From: Saccharothrix sp. NRRL B-16314
GTDB lineage: Bacteria > Actinomycetota > Actinomycetes > Mycobacteriales > Pseudonocardiaceae
Direction of reading: 5' to 3'
Assembly: GCF_000716595.1 (NCBI RefSeq)
Contig: NZ_JNXC01000012.1
Coordinates: 224,839-288,838, forward strand
Length of the DNA stretch: 64,000 nucleotides
Position 1 is the stretch's first letter. Each line of letters opens with the position of its first letter. The notes under the pieces were generated by a model. The model had not been told where the DNA came from. It made no database searches and worked only from the letters and a program-made list of their open reading frames with translations. Positions 41,350 through 49,965 of this stretch are shown here, one piece after another. A program made the position numbers and the translations under genes.

Positions 41350-42216
41350 TTACCCGCCGATCTCGGCGTCGGCCAGCCGGAGCGTGCGGATCTCGTCCTC
41401 GCCCAACGGCACCCGCAGACCGCCGGGCGGGTCGTCCTGCTCGGCGGTCACCCGCCGGTCGGCGGCGATCACCGCCAGGATGTCGGGCACGCCCGTGCCC
41501 AGCAGCATGTCGATCAGCCGGCAGGCGTGCTCCGTGACGGGGAACTTCGCTCCCCGGTAGTGCGCCCTCGCCTCCCGCCACACGGCCCGCGCCGCCTCGG
41601 GTCCGTCGACGTGGGCCGCGTCGTGCAGGAGCCGGCACCAACCGACGTCGACGAGGTCGAAACAGCCGCCGAACTCGCTCTCCCAGGGACTGATCTCCGC
41701 GACCTCGCGGAACAACGCGAGGGCCGCGGCACGATCACCGGCGGCGTGGAGATCGTGCGCCGACATCAGTTTGGCGTTCAGCCGTCCTCGCGGTGTCGCC
41801 CCGTGCTCGGCGACGTAGGCCTCCATCTCGGCGTTCTCGTCCCGGAGTTCGGCCACGAGGTTCCGCAGGTGTTCGGAGTACCACCACAGCCCGGCCGTCT
41901 CGTCCTCGCCGACGCCGTTCGCCTCGGCTTCCCCCAGCAGCACGACGGCCCGGTCGTTGCCCTCGTCCACGTCGTCCGGGTCCGCGTAGCAGTCCAGCGA
42001 GTCCAGGCGTCCGTACGCCCCGACCAGCGCGAGCCCGCCTCGCAGGTCGTCCGCTCCCCCGTCCGCCAGGTGCTCCTCCACGGCGTCCGCGACGGAGGAC
42101 CAGTCGGCCCCGTCGGCCAGGTCCCCGGCAGGGGTGAACTGCCCGGCGACCGGCGGCGGGAGCCGGCCGGAAGTGATCAGCCTGGTGACGGTGGCCGGGA
42201 CCGGCGGCAAGTCCAT
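41350..42216 (-). CDS. Uncharacterised protein, helical repeats
   Basis: 288 residues, acidic, soluble. I do not recognise a family. The middle (LMSAHDLHAAGDRAAALALF, REVAEISPWESEFGGCFDLV) and the following WCRLLHDAAHVDGPEAARAV resemble TPR-like helical pairs. The N-terminus has a short proline-rich segment. It is transcribed toward the PfkB gene and divergent from the LacI regulator. The LacI sites at 42286-42306 lie 70 bases upstream of its start and could affect it too. Confidence 0.7.
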   Translation of the reverse strand: MDLPPVPATVTRLITSGRLPPPVAGQFTPAGDLADGADWSSVADAVEEHLADGGADDLRGGLALVGAYGRLDSLDCYADPDDVDEGNDRAVVLLGEAEANGVGEDETAGLWWYSEHLRNLVAELRDENAEMEAYVAEHGATPRGRLNAKLMSAHDLHAAGDRAAALALFREVAEISPWESEFGGCFDLVDVGWCRLLHDAAHVDGPEAARAVWREARAHYRGAKFPVTEHACRLIDMLLGTGVPDILAVIAADRRVTAEQDDPPGGLRVPLGEDEIRTLRLADAEIGG

Positions 42217-42285
42217 GGTCCTCCTCCTCGACGCGCTGGTCCAAGATCAAAGCACGTGCCACCGACCAGTGGTCGACGTCAAGGG

Positions 42286-42306
42286 CTTGCAGAAACCGCT
42301 TGCAAG
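42286..42306. promoter_or_regulatory. CTTGCA-type LacI operator upstream of the LacI gene
   Basis: CTTGCAG (42286-42292) and CTTGCAAG (42299-42306) are direct repeats 13 bases apart. CTTGCA...TGCAAG also reads as an inverted repeat. The same CTTGCAG element occurs in the amylase promoter at 47429-47435. Repeated CTTGCA boxes are the kind of target used by LacI-family maltose regulators of streptomycetes. Confidence 0.65.
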
Positions 42307-42350
42307 GACTTTCCTGACGGGTGCGGGTGACCACGGACGAGAGGATCGAC

Positions 42351-43376
42351 ATGGACGGCGTGACCGCGAGGTTGAGCGACATCGCCGCGCAGGCCGGGGT
42401 CAGCGAGGCGACCGTCAGCCGGGTGTTCAACGGCAAGGCGGGCGTCTCGGCGGCCACCCGGCAGGCGGTGGTCGCCGCGATGGACCTGCTCGGCTACGAA
42501 CGCCCGCCCCGGCTGCGGCAGCGCAGCGCGGGGCTCATCGGGCTGATCACGCCGGAGCTGAGCAACCCGATCTTCCCCGCCCTGGCCCAGGTCGTGGAGC
42601 AGGTGCTGACCAGCGCGGGCTACACGCCGCTGCTGTGCACGCAGACACCGGGCGGCTCGACCGAGGACCAGCTGACCGAGATGCTGGTGGACCGGGGCGT
42701 GGCCGGGATCGTGTTCGTCTCCGGCCTGCACGCCGACTCCACCGCGGACATGGACCGCTACACCAAGCTCGCCGGGCGCGGCATCCCGTTCGTCATGATC
42801 AACGGGTACACGGAGAAGATCTCCGCGCCGTTCATGTCCACCGACGACCGCGCGGCCATGCGGCTCGCGGTGTCGCACCTGGTGGAGCTGGGGCACGAAC
42901 GGATCGGCCTCGCCGTCGGCCCGCGCCGGTTCGTGCCGGTGCTGCGCAAGATCGAGGGCTTCGTCCAGCACATGCGCACGCTCCTGCCCTACACCGCCGA
43001 ACAGGCCGAAGGTCTGGTTCAGCACTCCCTGTTCACGGTCGAGGGCGGGCAGTCCGCGGCGACGGCGTTGCTGGACAAGGGCTGCACGGCGATCGTGTGC
43101 GGCAGCGACCTGATGGCGTTCGGCGCGATCCGGGCGGCACGGCAGCGCGGGCTGAGCGTGCCGCAGGACGTGTCGGTGGTGGGGTTCGACGACTCGCCGC
43201 TGATCGTGTTCGCCGACCCGCCGCTGACCACGCTGCGCCAGCCCGTCGAGGCGATGGGCCAGGCCGCCGTGAACGCGCTGCTGGAGGAGATCGGCGGCAC
43301 ACCGGCACCGCACGCGGAGTTCGTCTTCATGCCCGAGCTCGTGGTCCGCGGCTCGACGGGCGCGGGGCCGAGGTGA
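42351..43376 (+). CDS. LacI-family regulator (MalR/Reg1-like)
   Basis: 341 residues. The helix-turn-helix is RLSDIAAQAGVSEATVSRVF with the hinge NGKAGVSAATRQAVVAAMDL. The ribose-binding-type effector domain includes GLIGLITPELSNPIFPALAQ and DVSVVGFDDSPLIVFADPPL. ATG 42351 follows GAGAGG. It probably represses itself and the secreted alpha-amylase 1 kb downstream, since both promoters carry CTTGCA boxes. The effector would be maltose or a related sugar by analogy with MalR. The winged-helix gene is coupled to its stop. Confidence 0.9.
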   Translation: MDGVTARLSDIAAQAGVSEATVSRVFNGKAGVSAATRQAVVAAMDLLGYERPPRLRQRSAGLIGLITPELSNPIFPALAQVVEQVLTSAGYTPLLCTQTPGGSTEDQLTEMLVDRGVAGIVFVSGLHADSTADMDRYTKLAGRGIPFVMINGYTEKISAPFMSTDDRAAMRLAVSHLVELGHERIGLAVGPRRFVPVLRKIEGFVQHMRTLLPYTAEQAEGLVQHSLFTVEGGQSAATALLDKGCTAIVCGSDLMAFGAIRAARQRGLSVPQDVSVVGFDDSPLIVFADPPLTTLRQPVEAMGQAAVNALLEEIGGTPAPHAEFVFMPELVVRGSTGAGPR

Positions 43377-44350
43377 CCGCCGGTCGGGCGAGAGCGCTCC
43401 GCATGCGTGCGCAGCGCCTGACGACACCCGCCCGTTCCCTGCCCGAACTGCTGCACGACGTGCTGGCCGTTCAGGCGCAGGACGTCACGGCCGCTGGTCT
43501 CGCCGTGCGGGCCCGCACCACCGGTGTCACGCCCGCCGACCTCGTCACCGCGCTCGACTCCGGTGAGGTCGTGCGTACCTGCGCCATGCGCGGCGCGGTG
43601 CACCTGCTGCGCCGCGAGGACGTCGGCTGGCTGGTGGCGCTGCTCGGCCCGGTGAACGTGGCCCGCTCCCGGCGACACCGGCTGGAGCTCGGGCTCACCG
43701 ACGAACTGTGCGCGCAGGCGTTGGACGCCCTGCGGGAAGTGCTGACCGAACCGCTCACGAGGCCGCAGGTCGTCGCCCGGCTCGCCGAGGTGGGCGTGGT
43801 GCTCGACCCGACCACCGCCGCGGCGGCCTACCTGCTGGCCTACGCCGCGAACAAGGGCGTGGTCAGCGCGGGCCGGTCGACCTACCGGCTGCTCCCCCAC
43901 CCCGACGGCACCCGGCACGGCGTCGCGGAGCTGGTCCGCCGCTACCTGCGTGCCCACGGACCGGCCACGGTCGAGGACTTCACCGCCTGGAGCGGGCTGC
44001 CCGCGGTCGACGCGCACGCCGCGTTCCCCTACGACGAGCTGGTGGAGGGCAAGCACGGCTGGCAGCTGCCCGCCACCGACGCCGCCGACCTCGACGGCAC
44101 GGTCCGCCTGCTCGGCCCGTTCGACACGTTCCTGCTCGGCTACCAGGACCGCGGCCTCCTGCTCGCCCCCGAACACGCGTCGCTCGTGCGGGGTGGCGCC
44201 GGTGGCACCCCGGTACCGCACGTCGTGGTGGACGGGCAGGTGCGCGGCACGTGGCGGCGGCGGGACGGGCGGGTCGTGGTGGAGCAGTTCGGCCACATCC
44301 CGGTGTCCGAACTCGACGTCGAGGTGGAGTCGGTGCTGGCCTGGGCGTGA
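43373..44350 (+). CDS. Winged-helix DNA-binding-domain protein (HTH_42/YcaQ-like)
   Basis: 325 residues: LRMRAQRLTTPARSLPELLH, VLAVQAQDVTAAGLAVRART, VVRTCAMRGAVHLLRREDVG and PFDTFLLGYQDRGLLLAPEH. This is the winged helix DNA-binding domain family (HTH_42, formerly DUF1006), related to AlkX/YcaQ DNA glycosylases that unhook interstrand crosslinks and to self-resistance glycosylases. A Q-x-Q-like motif (AVQAQD) is present near the N-terminus. The GTG at 43373 overlaps the LacI stop (GTGA). The function here is uncertain. Confidence 0.85.
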   Translation: MTAGRARALRMRAQRLTTPARSLPELLHDVLAVQAQDVTAAGLAVRARTTGVTPADLVTALDSGEVVRTCAMRGAVHLLRREDVGWLVALLGPVNVARSRRHRLELGLTDELCAQALDALREVLTEPLTRPQVVARLAEVGVVLDPTTAAAAYLLAYAANKGVVSAGRSTYRLLPHPDGTRHGVAELVRRYLRAHGPATVEDFTAWSGLPAVDAHAAFPYDELVEGKHGWQLPATDAADLDGTVRLLGPFDTFLLGYQDRGLLLAPEHASLVRGGAGGTPVPHVVVDGQVRGTWRRRDGRVVVEQFGHIPVSELDVEVESVLAWA

Positions 44351-44360
44351 CCCCTGGGAT

Positions 44361-44401
44361 CCGGCGGGCGGGCGGTGGGAGAGTGCACGCCCGCCCGCCG
44401 G
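44361..44401. terminator. Bidirectional hairpin terminator
   Basis: CCGGCGGGCGGGCG (44361-44374) pairs perfectly with CGCCCGCCCGCCGG (44388-44401), a 14-bp stem with a 13-base loop, between the convergent winged-helix and amylase genes. Confidence 0.85.
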
Positions 44402-44404
44402 AAG

Positions 44405-47386
44405 TCACTTCAGGTACGGCCCGTCGACACCGACCTTGCCCGGCGCGGGGTTGCCCGGCAGGTCCAGCACGTAGGCCCGCACGTTGCCCTTGCCGCTCAC
44501 CGACGCCGTCAGGCTGCCGCCCGTGACGACCTTCGTGTCACCGGTGACCACGTCCCGGTAGGTGCCGTTGGGCACGCCGGCGAACGTCGCCGACCCGGAG
44601 ACGGTGATCAGCGCGAAGCTGTCCACCGAGCCGGACGTGTAGCGGCGCTTGAACGCCATGCCGCCGGACACGCCGTCGGTCGAGTACTGGCCCTTCTGCA
44701 GCGCGGGCACCGCCCGGCGGATCTGGTTGAGCCGCTGCACGTGCTTGACCAGCGGTTTCTGCAACGTGGTCGCGACCGCGCCGGACGCGGACGACACCAC
44801 GCCGTAGTCAGACGCGGTGACCTGGCCCGCGATCTGGTCGCCGTAGTAGGCCCGCCCGGTGGTGGCCAGCGGGCACGTCGGTCCGCAGTCGATCGGCTTG
44901 CCCGCCTGGAACTCGACCTCCGACCCGTAGTAGAGCGTCGGGATGCCCCGGAACGTCCACATGAGACTCATGTTCTCCGCCCACGCGTCCGTGCCGCCCG
45001 CGTAGCGCACGCTGGACTTGTTGGGCCCGAAGTCGTGCGAGTCCACGTACGTCACGTTGTAGGTGGCGTCGTTGGTCGAGTCGTCCGAGTCCTTGGCGTT
45101 CCAGAACGCGTTGTTCGCGTCGCCGAAGTTCATGTGCATGCGCATGTCGATGATGTTCATGCCGGAGAACTTCGAGTGGTCCGGCGCGTGGTAGGCGTTG
45201 CCGTCCAGGAACGCGTTGCGGCTCGTCGGCTGCCCGGCCGTGCCCAGCCCCTGCTCGTAGTCGTACTGCTCCAGCGCGGCGGTGGCGTCGTCGGCGCTGT
45301 ACTCGCGGCGCTCCTTCCAGGTGAAGAACTGCGCCGAGTGGTTGACCGAGCCGCGGTTCCACTTGTCGTTGACGAACGCGGCGACCTCGCCGAAGACCAG
45401 GAAGTCCCGGCCCTTCTCGCCGAACTTCGCGGTGGCGTGCTGCTGGATCGCGGGCAGGAGCCGGCGGTTCCACGTCACCCTCGGGATGTGCACGGCGGTG
45501 TCCACCCGGAAGCCGTCGACACCCATGTCGATGAACCGGTTGTAGGCGTCGACCAGGTACTTCTGCACGATCGGGTTCTCGGTGTTGAAGTCGGCCAGGT
45601 CGTCGTGCAGCCAGCACGACCGGGAGTCCTCGCCCTCCCAGTTGCCGATCCAGCAGCGGTGGTAGAGCTGCGCGGGGAACATGCCCGAGGTGGGGCTCGG
45701 CCACTGGCAGCTGTAGATCCGGTAGCCCTCGGGGCTGGTGTACTGGGTGGGTTTGCCCCAGTCGACGCACGTGTTGCCGGTCGGCTCGGTGGTCGACCAC
45801 AGGTCTCCGTTGTAGTACGACTTGCCGGTGTTCGGGTCGATGGTCAGGCCGTCGTACTCGAAGCCCTGCACCGGCTGGTCGTAGAACCAGGACCACTGGT
45901 CGTCCCGGACGCCGAAGACCTTCGCCTGGAACAGGCCCTTCGCGCCCCACCGCGAACTGTGGTTGTAGACGACGTCCTGGTAGATCTTCAGGCCCTTGGC
46001 GTGCGCCTTGTTGATCAGGTCCTGGTACGTCGCGCCGGGTGTCTCCAGGCGCGGGTCGACGCGGTAGAAGTCCCAGCCGTGGTAGCCGTGGAAGTCGTAG
46101 TCCGAGCGGTTGAGCACGACGGGCGTGATCCAGACCGCGGAGAAGCCGAGGCCCTTGATGTAGTCGAGCTTGTCCACCAACCCCTGGAAGTCGCCGCGGA
46201 ACATCGGGTCGTTGTTCGCCGCGTTGCCGGAGCGGACGTGCTGGCTGCCGCCCCGGTTGTTGCCCGGGACGCCGTCGTTGAAGCGGGCGGTCATCACGAA
46301 GTAGATCGAGTCCTCGCGCGGGTCGCCGCCCAACGGGGTGCCGCCGGGCGGCGCCGGCGGCGCGTCGCCCGTGGTCACCGCGACGGACGCGGTGGACGCG
46401 GACTTGTTGCCCGCCGCGTCGTACGCCTTGAGGGAGTAGGTGTAGGTCGTGTTCGCCGTCAACGGGCCGTCGGCGAAGCCCACCGCGCCGGTGTTGCGCA
46501 CGACCGTGCCCAGCGCGCCGCCGGTGCGGGTGATCTCGTAGCCCGCGACCGCGACGTTGTCGGTGGAGGCGTCCCAGGTCAGCGAGACGGTGAGCTCGGA
46601 CGCCGCGGCCCTCAGGTCGGTCGGCACGCTGGGCGCGATCGTGTCCTGCGGGGCAGGGGGTCCGCAGGGGTCGGCCGCGCCGGCGGTGACCACGCCGTCC
46701 TTGACGGTGCTGCGCCCGGTTCCGATGGCGTAGTCGGCGCCACTGTTGTTGTCCCACTGGCCGGAGCCGTTGTTGAACGCGGCCTTGAGCCCGGTGGCGT
46801 CGCCCAGGTCGACCGAGGCACGTGCCCAGTCCGCGCAGACCTGTTCCATGGGCACGCCCGGCACGGCGGTCCACGTGCCGCCGGTGGGCTGGTAGTGGAT
46901 GCGGGTCGCGGTCCAGCCGCGGGTCTTGGTGAAGTAGTAGACCTCGGCGTCGGCGGTGGGCTCCGGGTCCGGGTCGGGGTCGGTGCCGCAGGGGTCGCCG
47001 ACGCCCACGACGCCGGCGGCGACCGTGACGTTCCCGGTGCCCAGGCTGTAGTTCCGGCCGTTGTTGTTGTCCCAGGTGCCCGAGCCGTTGTTGAACACCG
47101 CGACCAGGCCGGTGGCGTCGCCGAGCGGCACGGTCCGGCGCACCCAGCCGGCGCACGCCGCTTCCATGCGTTCGCCCGGCACGGCGGTCCACGGCCCGTT
47201 GCGCGGTTGGTAGTGCAGGTTCGCCGCGGGCCAGCCCGACGGCAGGCGGTAGAAGACGGTCGTGGTGTCGGCCGCGGCCGGTTGTGGAGTCGAGTCCTCG
47301 GCGGAACCGCTCGGCGCGGCCCAGGTTGCCCCGGCCAGGCCCGCTGCCACGAGTAAGGCGGTCAGTCGTCGCGATCTTGCTCGCAT
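44405..47386 (-). CDS. Secreted alpha-amylase (GH13) with two CBM25-like modules and FN3
   Basis: 993 residues. The signal peptide is MRARSRRLTALLVAAGLAGA with cleavage near WAAPSGSAE. Two tandem starch-binding CBM25-like modules follow (VFYRLPSGWPAANLHYQPRN; VYYFTKTRGWTATRIHYQPT), then an FN3 domain (VPTDLRAAASELTVSLTWDA) and the catalytic barrel (FQGLVDKLDYIKGLGFSAVW). Nucleophile D is in VDGFRVDTAVHIP, Glu in LVFGEVAAFVND and Asp in YVDSHDFGPNK. A C-terminal beta domain ends it. It degrades starch outside the cell. CTTGCA-type LacI sites lie directly upstream, and its regulator gene is probably 42351-43376. Confidence 0.95.
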   Translation of the reverse strand: MRARSRRLTALLVAAGLAGATWAAPSGSAEDSTPQPAAADTTTVFYRLPSGWPAANLHYQPRNGPWTAVPGERMEAACAGWVRRTVPLGDATGLVAVFNNGSGTWDNNNGRNYSLGTGNVTVAAGVVGVGDPCGTDPDPDPEPTADAEVYYFTKTRGWTATRIHYQPTGGTWTAVPGVPMEQVCADWARASVDLGDATGLKAAFNNGSGQWDNNSGADYAIGTGRSTVKDGVVTAGAADPCGPPAPQDTIAPSVPTDLRAAASELTVSLTWDASTDNVAVAGYEITRTGGALGTVVRNTGAVGFADGPLTANTTYTYSLKAYDAAGNKSASTASVAVTTGDAPPAPPGGTPLGGDPREDSIYFVMTARFNDGVPGNNRGGSQHVRSGNAANNDPMFRGDFQGLVDKLDYIKGLGFSAVWITPVVLNRSDYDFHGYHGWDFYRVDPRLETPGATYQDLINKAHAKGLKIYQDVVYNHSSRWGAKGLFQAKVFGVRDDQWSWFYDQPVQGFEYDGLTIDPNTGKSYYNGDLWSTTEPTGNTCVDWGKPTQYTSPEGYRIYSCQWPSPTSGMFPAQLYHRCWIGNWEGEDSRSCWLHDDLADFNTENPIVQKYLVDAYNRFIDMGVDGFRVDTAVHIPRVTWNRRLLPAIQQHATAKFGEKGRDFLVFGEVAAFVNDKWNRGSVNHSAQFFTWKERREYSADDATAALEQYDYEQGLGTAGQPTSRNAFLDGNAYHAPDHSKFSGMNIIDMRMHMNFGDANNAFWNAKDSDDSTNDATYNVTYVDSHDFGPNKSSVRYAGGTDAWAENMSLMWTFRGIPTLYYGSEVEFQAGKPIDCGPTCPLATTGRAYYGDQIAGQVTASDYGVVSSASGAVATTLQKPLVKHVQRLNQIRRAVPALQKGQYSTDGVSGGMAFKRRYTSGSVDSFALITVSGSATFAGVPNGTYRDVVTGDTKVVTGGSLTASVSGKGNVRAYVLDLPGNPAPGKVGVDGPYLK

Positions 47387-47405
47387 CACTGCTCCCGTCA
47401 CGCGT

Positions 47406-47511
47406 CTTTGCGCAAGGTAGTGCAATTCCTTGCAGGCTAGACCTGGGGCTGTACGGCTGTAAACGGCGTGAACAGCCTTGCTGCGGAGCACTCTTCGCAA
47501 GGATTTGCAGG
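47406..47511. promoter_or_regulatory. Cluster of LacI-type boxes in the amylase/LuxR divergent promoter
   Basis: CTTTGCGCAAGG (47406-47417), TGCAATTCCTTGCAGG (47421-47436) and CTTCGCAAGGATTTGCAGG (47493-47511) are related. On the minus strand the second reads GCAAGGAATTGCA, nearly identical to GCAAGGATTTGCA in the third. CCTTGCTGCGG (47477-47487) is a weaker relative. The boxes span 20-125 bases upstream of the amylase start and may also affect the divergent regulator. Confidence 0.7.
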
Positions 47512-47580
47512 GCGATTCGCCGTTGCGACGCTTCGGCGATCTCACGCCGCGTCGACCGGTCGGTGTCGTACGGTGTCCGG

Positions 47581-49947
47581 ATGACCGACCGGGCATCGGG
47601 AAGCGGTGTCATGCCGCGCGCGCTGAGTTCATTCGTGGGACGCAAGGAACTGCTCGCCGATCTCCGTCGACGGATCGGCGTCGCACCGCTCATCACGCTC
47701 ACCGGCGTGGGCGGCGCGGGCAAGACCCGGTTGGCACTGGAACTGGCCGCGCAGGTGGATCGCGCTTACGACGACGGCGTGCGCCTGGTCGAACTCGCGT
47801 CCGCGCGCGGCGGCGACCCGGAGTTGCTGGCACAGGTCGTCGCCAGCGCGGTGGGCGTGCCGGACCAGGCCACCACGACGCCGTTGGAGACGCTGGTCGA
47901 CTACCTCGGCTCCCGGCGGCTGCTGCTGGTGCTGGACAACTGCGAGCACCTGGTCGAACCGGTGGCGCACCTCGTGCGCACGGTGCTCCGCGCGGCGCCC
48001 GGCGTGCGCATCCTGGCCACCAGCCGGGCGCGGTTGCGGGTGCCCGGCGAGGTGCTGGTCATGGTGCCGCCGCTGGAGGTGCCCGCCGAGGGCTCACCGC
48101 TCGACCTCGGCCACGAGTCGGTGGCGCTGCTGGTCGACCGGGCCGACGCGGGCGTGCCCGGTTGGGGTGGTGTCACGCCGGGGAACTGGCCGGACGTGGT
48201 GCGCGTGCTGCGCCGCGTCGCGGGCATCCCGCTGGCCATCGAGCAGGCCGTGGTGCGGATGCGGTCCATGCCGGTGTCACTGCTGGCCGACCGGCTGGAC
48301 GACGTGATGCGCGTGCTCACCGCCAACGACACCACCGCGGTCGAGCACCACCAGACCATGGCCGCGCTGATCGACTGGAGCCACGCCCACTGCACGCCCG
48401 CCGAAAGCCTGTTGTGGGCGCGGCTGTCCGTGTTCGAAGGCGGGTTCACGCTGCCCGCCGCCGAGTCGGTGTGCGCGGGCGACGGGCTGGGCGCCGACGA
48501 CGTGGCCGACACGCTGGCCGGGCTGGTGGACAAGTCGATCGCGCTGCCGTCCGCCGACCGCAGCCGCTACCACCTGCTGGAACCGTTGCGCCAGCACGGC
48601 GCGGCCCGGTTGCGGGACGCCGGCGAGGGGGACGCCGTCCGGCTGCGGCACCAGGACTACTTCCGCCGCGACGCGGCCCGGCTGGCCGAGTCGTTCGTCG
48701 GGCACAACGAGGCCGCGCTGCTGTCGGCGGTCGACGCGGACATGGCCAACCACCGGGTGGTGCTGGCCGACCTGATCGGCAACCCCGCCACCGCGTACGC
48801 CGGGCTCCAGATGAGCGTCGACCTGGCGCGCACCCGCTGGTTCACCTACGCCGGCCGATTACCGGAGGAACGGCTGTGGCTGGGGCGGGCGCTGGCCGCC
48901 GCGCCGGCCGCCGCGGACCCGCTGCGGGCCAGTGCCATCGCCCTCGACGCGTGGATCGCGCTGTGCCTGGGGGTGGAGCGGCAACAGGTCGCCCGGCGGG
49001 TGGAGGAGGCCTCGGCGCTGGCCCGGGAGGTCGACGTGCCGCTGGCCGCGGTCACGTTCGTGCACGGGGCGTACATCGTGATGGCGAACGGCGACCTGGA
49101 CGGCACGGAGCTGCTGCGCCAGGCGCACAAGGAGTTCGGGGAGCTCGGGCAGCCGTTCGCGGTGGACCACCACCTCGCGCACATCCTGCTCACCGTGTCG
49201 CTCGTGCTGCTCGGCACCCGTGAGCAGGCCGAGCCCGCGGCGGCGGACTTCCTCGCCACGTGCGGGCAGCTCGACGCCGCGTGGGGGCTGAGCTGGGCGC
49301 ACTGGTGCAACGGCGTGGTGGAGACCCGGTGGGGTGATCCGGGGCGCGCGCTGGAGGTGCTGCGGGAAGGCCTGCGGATCCAGCGGGCCATCCGCGACAA
49401 GTGGGGCCCGCTGTGGACGATCGAGGCGTTGGGCTGGGCGCACGCGCGTGCCGGCGACGCCCGTGCCGCCGCACGGATGCTGGGGCTGGCGCACCGGCTG
49501 CACCGCGTCACCGGCGTGCGGGTCGACGGCTTGGTGCCGTTCTCCCGGCTCTCGGAGCAGACCGCGGCACAGGCCAGGGCGGCGCTCGGCGACGACGAGT
49601 ACGAGCGGGCCTACGCGAGCCGGGCCGAGTCGGTGGACGAGGCGCTGGCCATCGTGCTCGACGAGGGCGACGCCGCCGAGGACGCACCGGAGCCGGACCA
49701 CCGCCCGGCCGGGCTCACCCCGGCGGAGTGGAACGTGGCCCGGCTGGTGGGCGACGGCCTGTCCAACCCGGAGGTCGCCACCAGGCTGGTGATCTCCCCC
49801 GCGACCGTGCACACCCACCTGACCCGGATCTACCGCAAGCTCGACATCGCCAACCGCCACCAGCTCATCACCTTGCTGGCGAGCATGGTCGAACGGCCAC
49901 CACCCGGCACCGTCCGCCGCAGCTCGCCCAGTCGTGCCGACATGTGA
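47581..49947 (+). CDS. NB-ARC/TPR regulator with C-terminal LuxR helix-turn-helix
   Basis: 788 residues. The P-loop ITLTGVGGAGKTRLALELAA lies near residue 40, with Walker B LLLVLDNCEHLVEPVAHLV and GIPLAIEQAVVRMRSMPVSL. A long TPR-like region (about 400-690) and a LuxR DNA-binding domain (LTPAEWNVARLVGDGLSNPE, VATRLVISPATVHTHLTRIY, RKLDIANRHQLITLL) complete it. STAND-type LuxR regulators activate genes after ligand-driven oligomerisation. It is divergent from the amylase and convergent with the P450. ATG 47581 precedes the domain. ATG 47611 is an alternative. Confidence 0.93.
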   Translation: MTDRASGSGVMPRALSSFVGRKELLADLRRRIGVAPLITLTGVGGAGKTRLALELAAQVDRAYDDGVRLVELASARGGDPELLAQVVASAVGVPDQATTTPLETLVDYLGSRRLLLVLDNCEHLVEPVAHLVRTVLRAAPGVRILATSRARLRVPGEVLVMVPPLEVPAEGSPLDLGHESVALLVDRADAGVPGWGGVTPGNWPDVVRVLRRVAGIPLAIEQAVVRMRSMPVSLLADRLDDVMRVLTANDTTAVEHHQTMAALIDWSHAHCTPAESLLWARLSVFEGGFTLPAAESVCAGDGLGADDVADTLAGLVDKSIALPSADRSRYHLLEPLRQHGAARLRDAGEGDAVRLRHQDYFRRDAARLAESFVGHNEAALLSAVDADMANHRVVLADLIGNPATAYAGLQMSVDLARTRWFTYAGRLPEERLWLGRALAAAPAAADPLRASAIALDAWIALCLGVERQQVARRVEEASALAREVDVPLAAVTFVHGAYIVMANGDLDGTELLRQAHKEFGELGQPFAVDHHLAHILLTVSLVLLGTREQAEPAAADFLATCGQLDAAWGLSWAHWCNGVVETRWGDPGRALEVLREGLRIQRAIRDKWGPLWTIEALGWAHARAGDARAAARMLGLAHRLHRVTGVRVDGLVPFSRLSEQTAAQARAALGDDEYERAYASRAESVDEALAIVLDEGDAAEDAPEPDHRPAGLTPAEWNVARLVGDGLSNPEVATRLVISPATVHTHLTRIYRKLDIANRHQLITLLASMVERPPPGTVRRSSPSRADM

Positions 49948-49965
49948 GTTCCCGTCCTGTTCGCT

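Noticed and set aside
44375..47356. Long plus-strand open frame opposite the amylase gene
   Set aside because: The minus strand encodes signal peptide, CBM25-like modules and GH13 catalytic motifs. The plus-strand translation has none.
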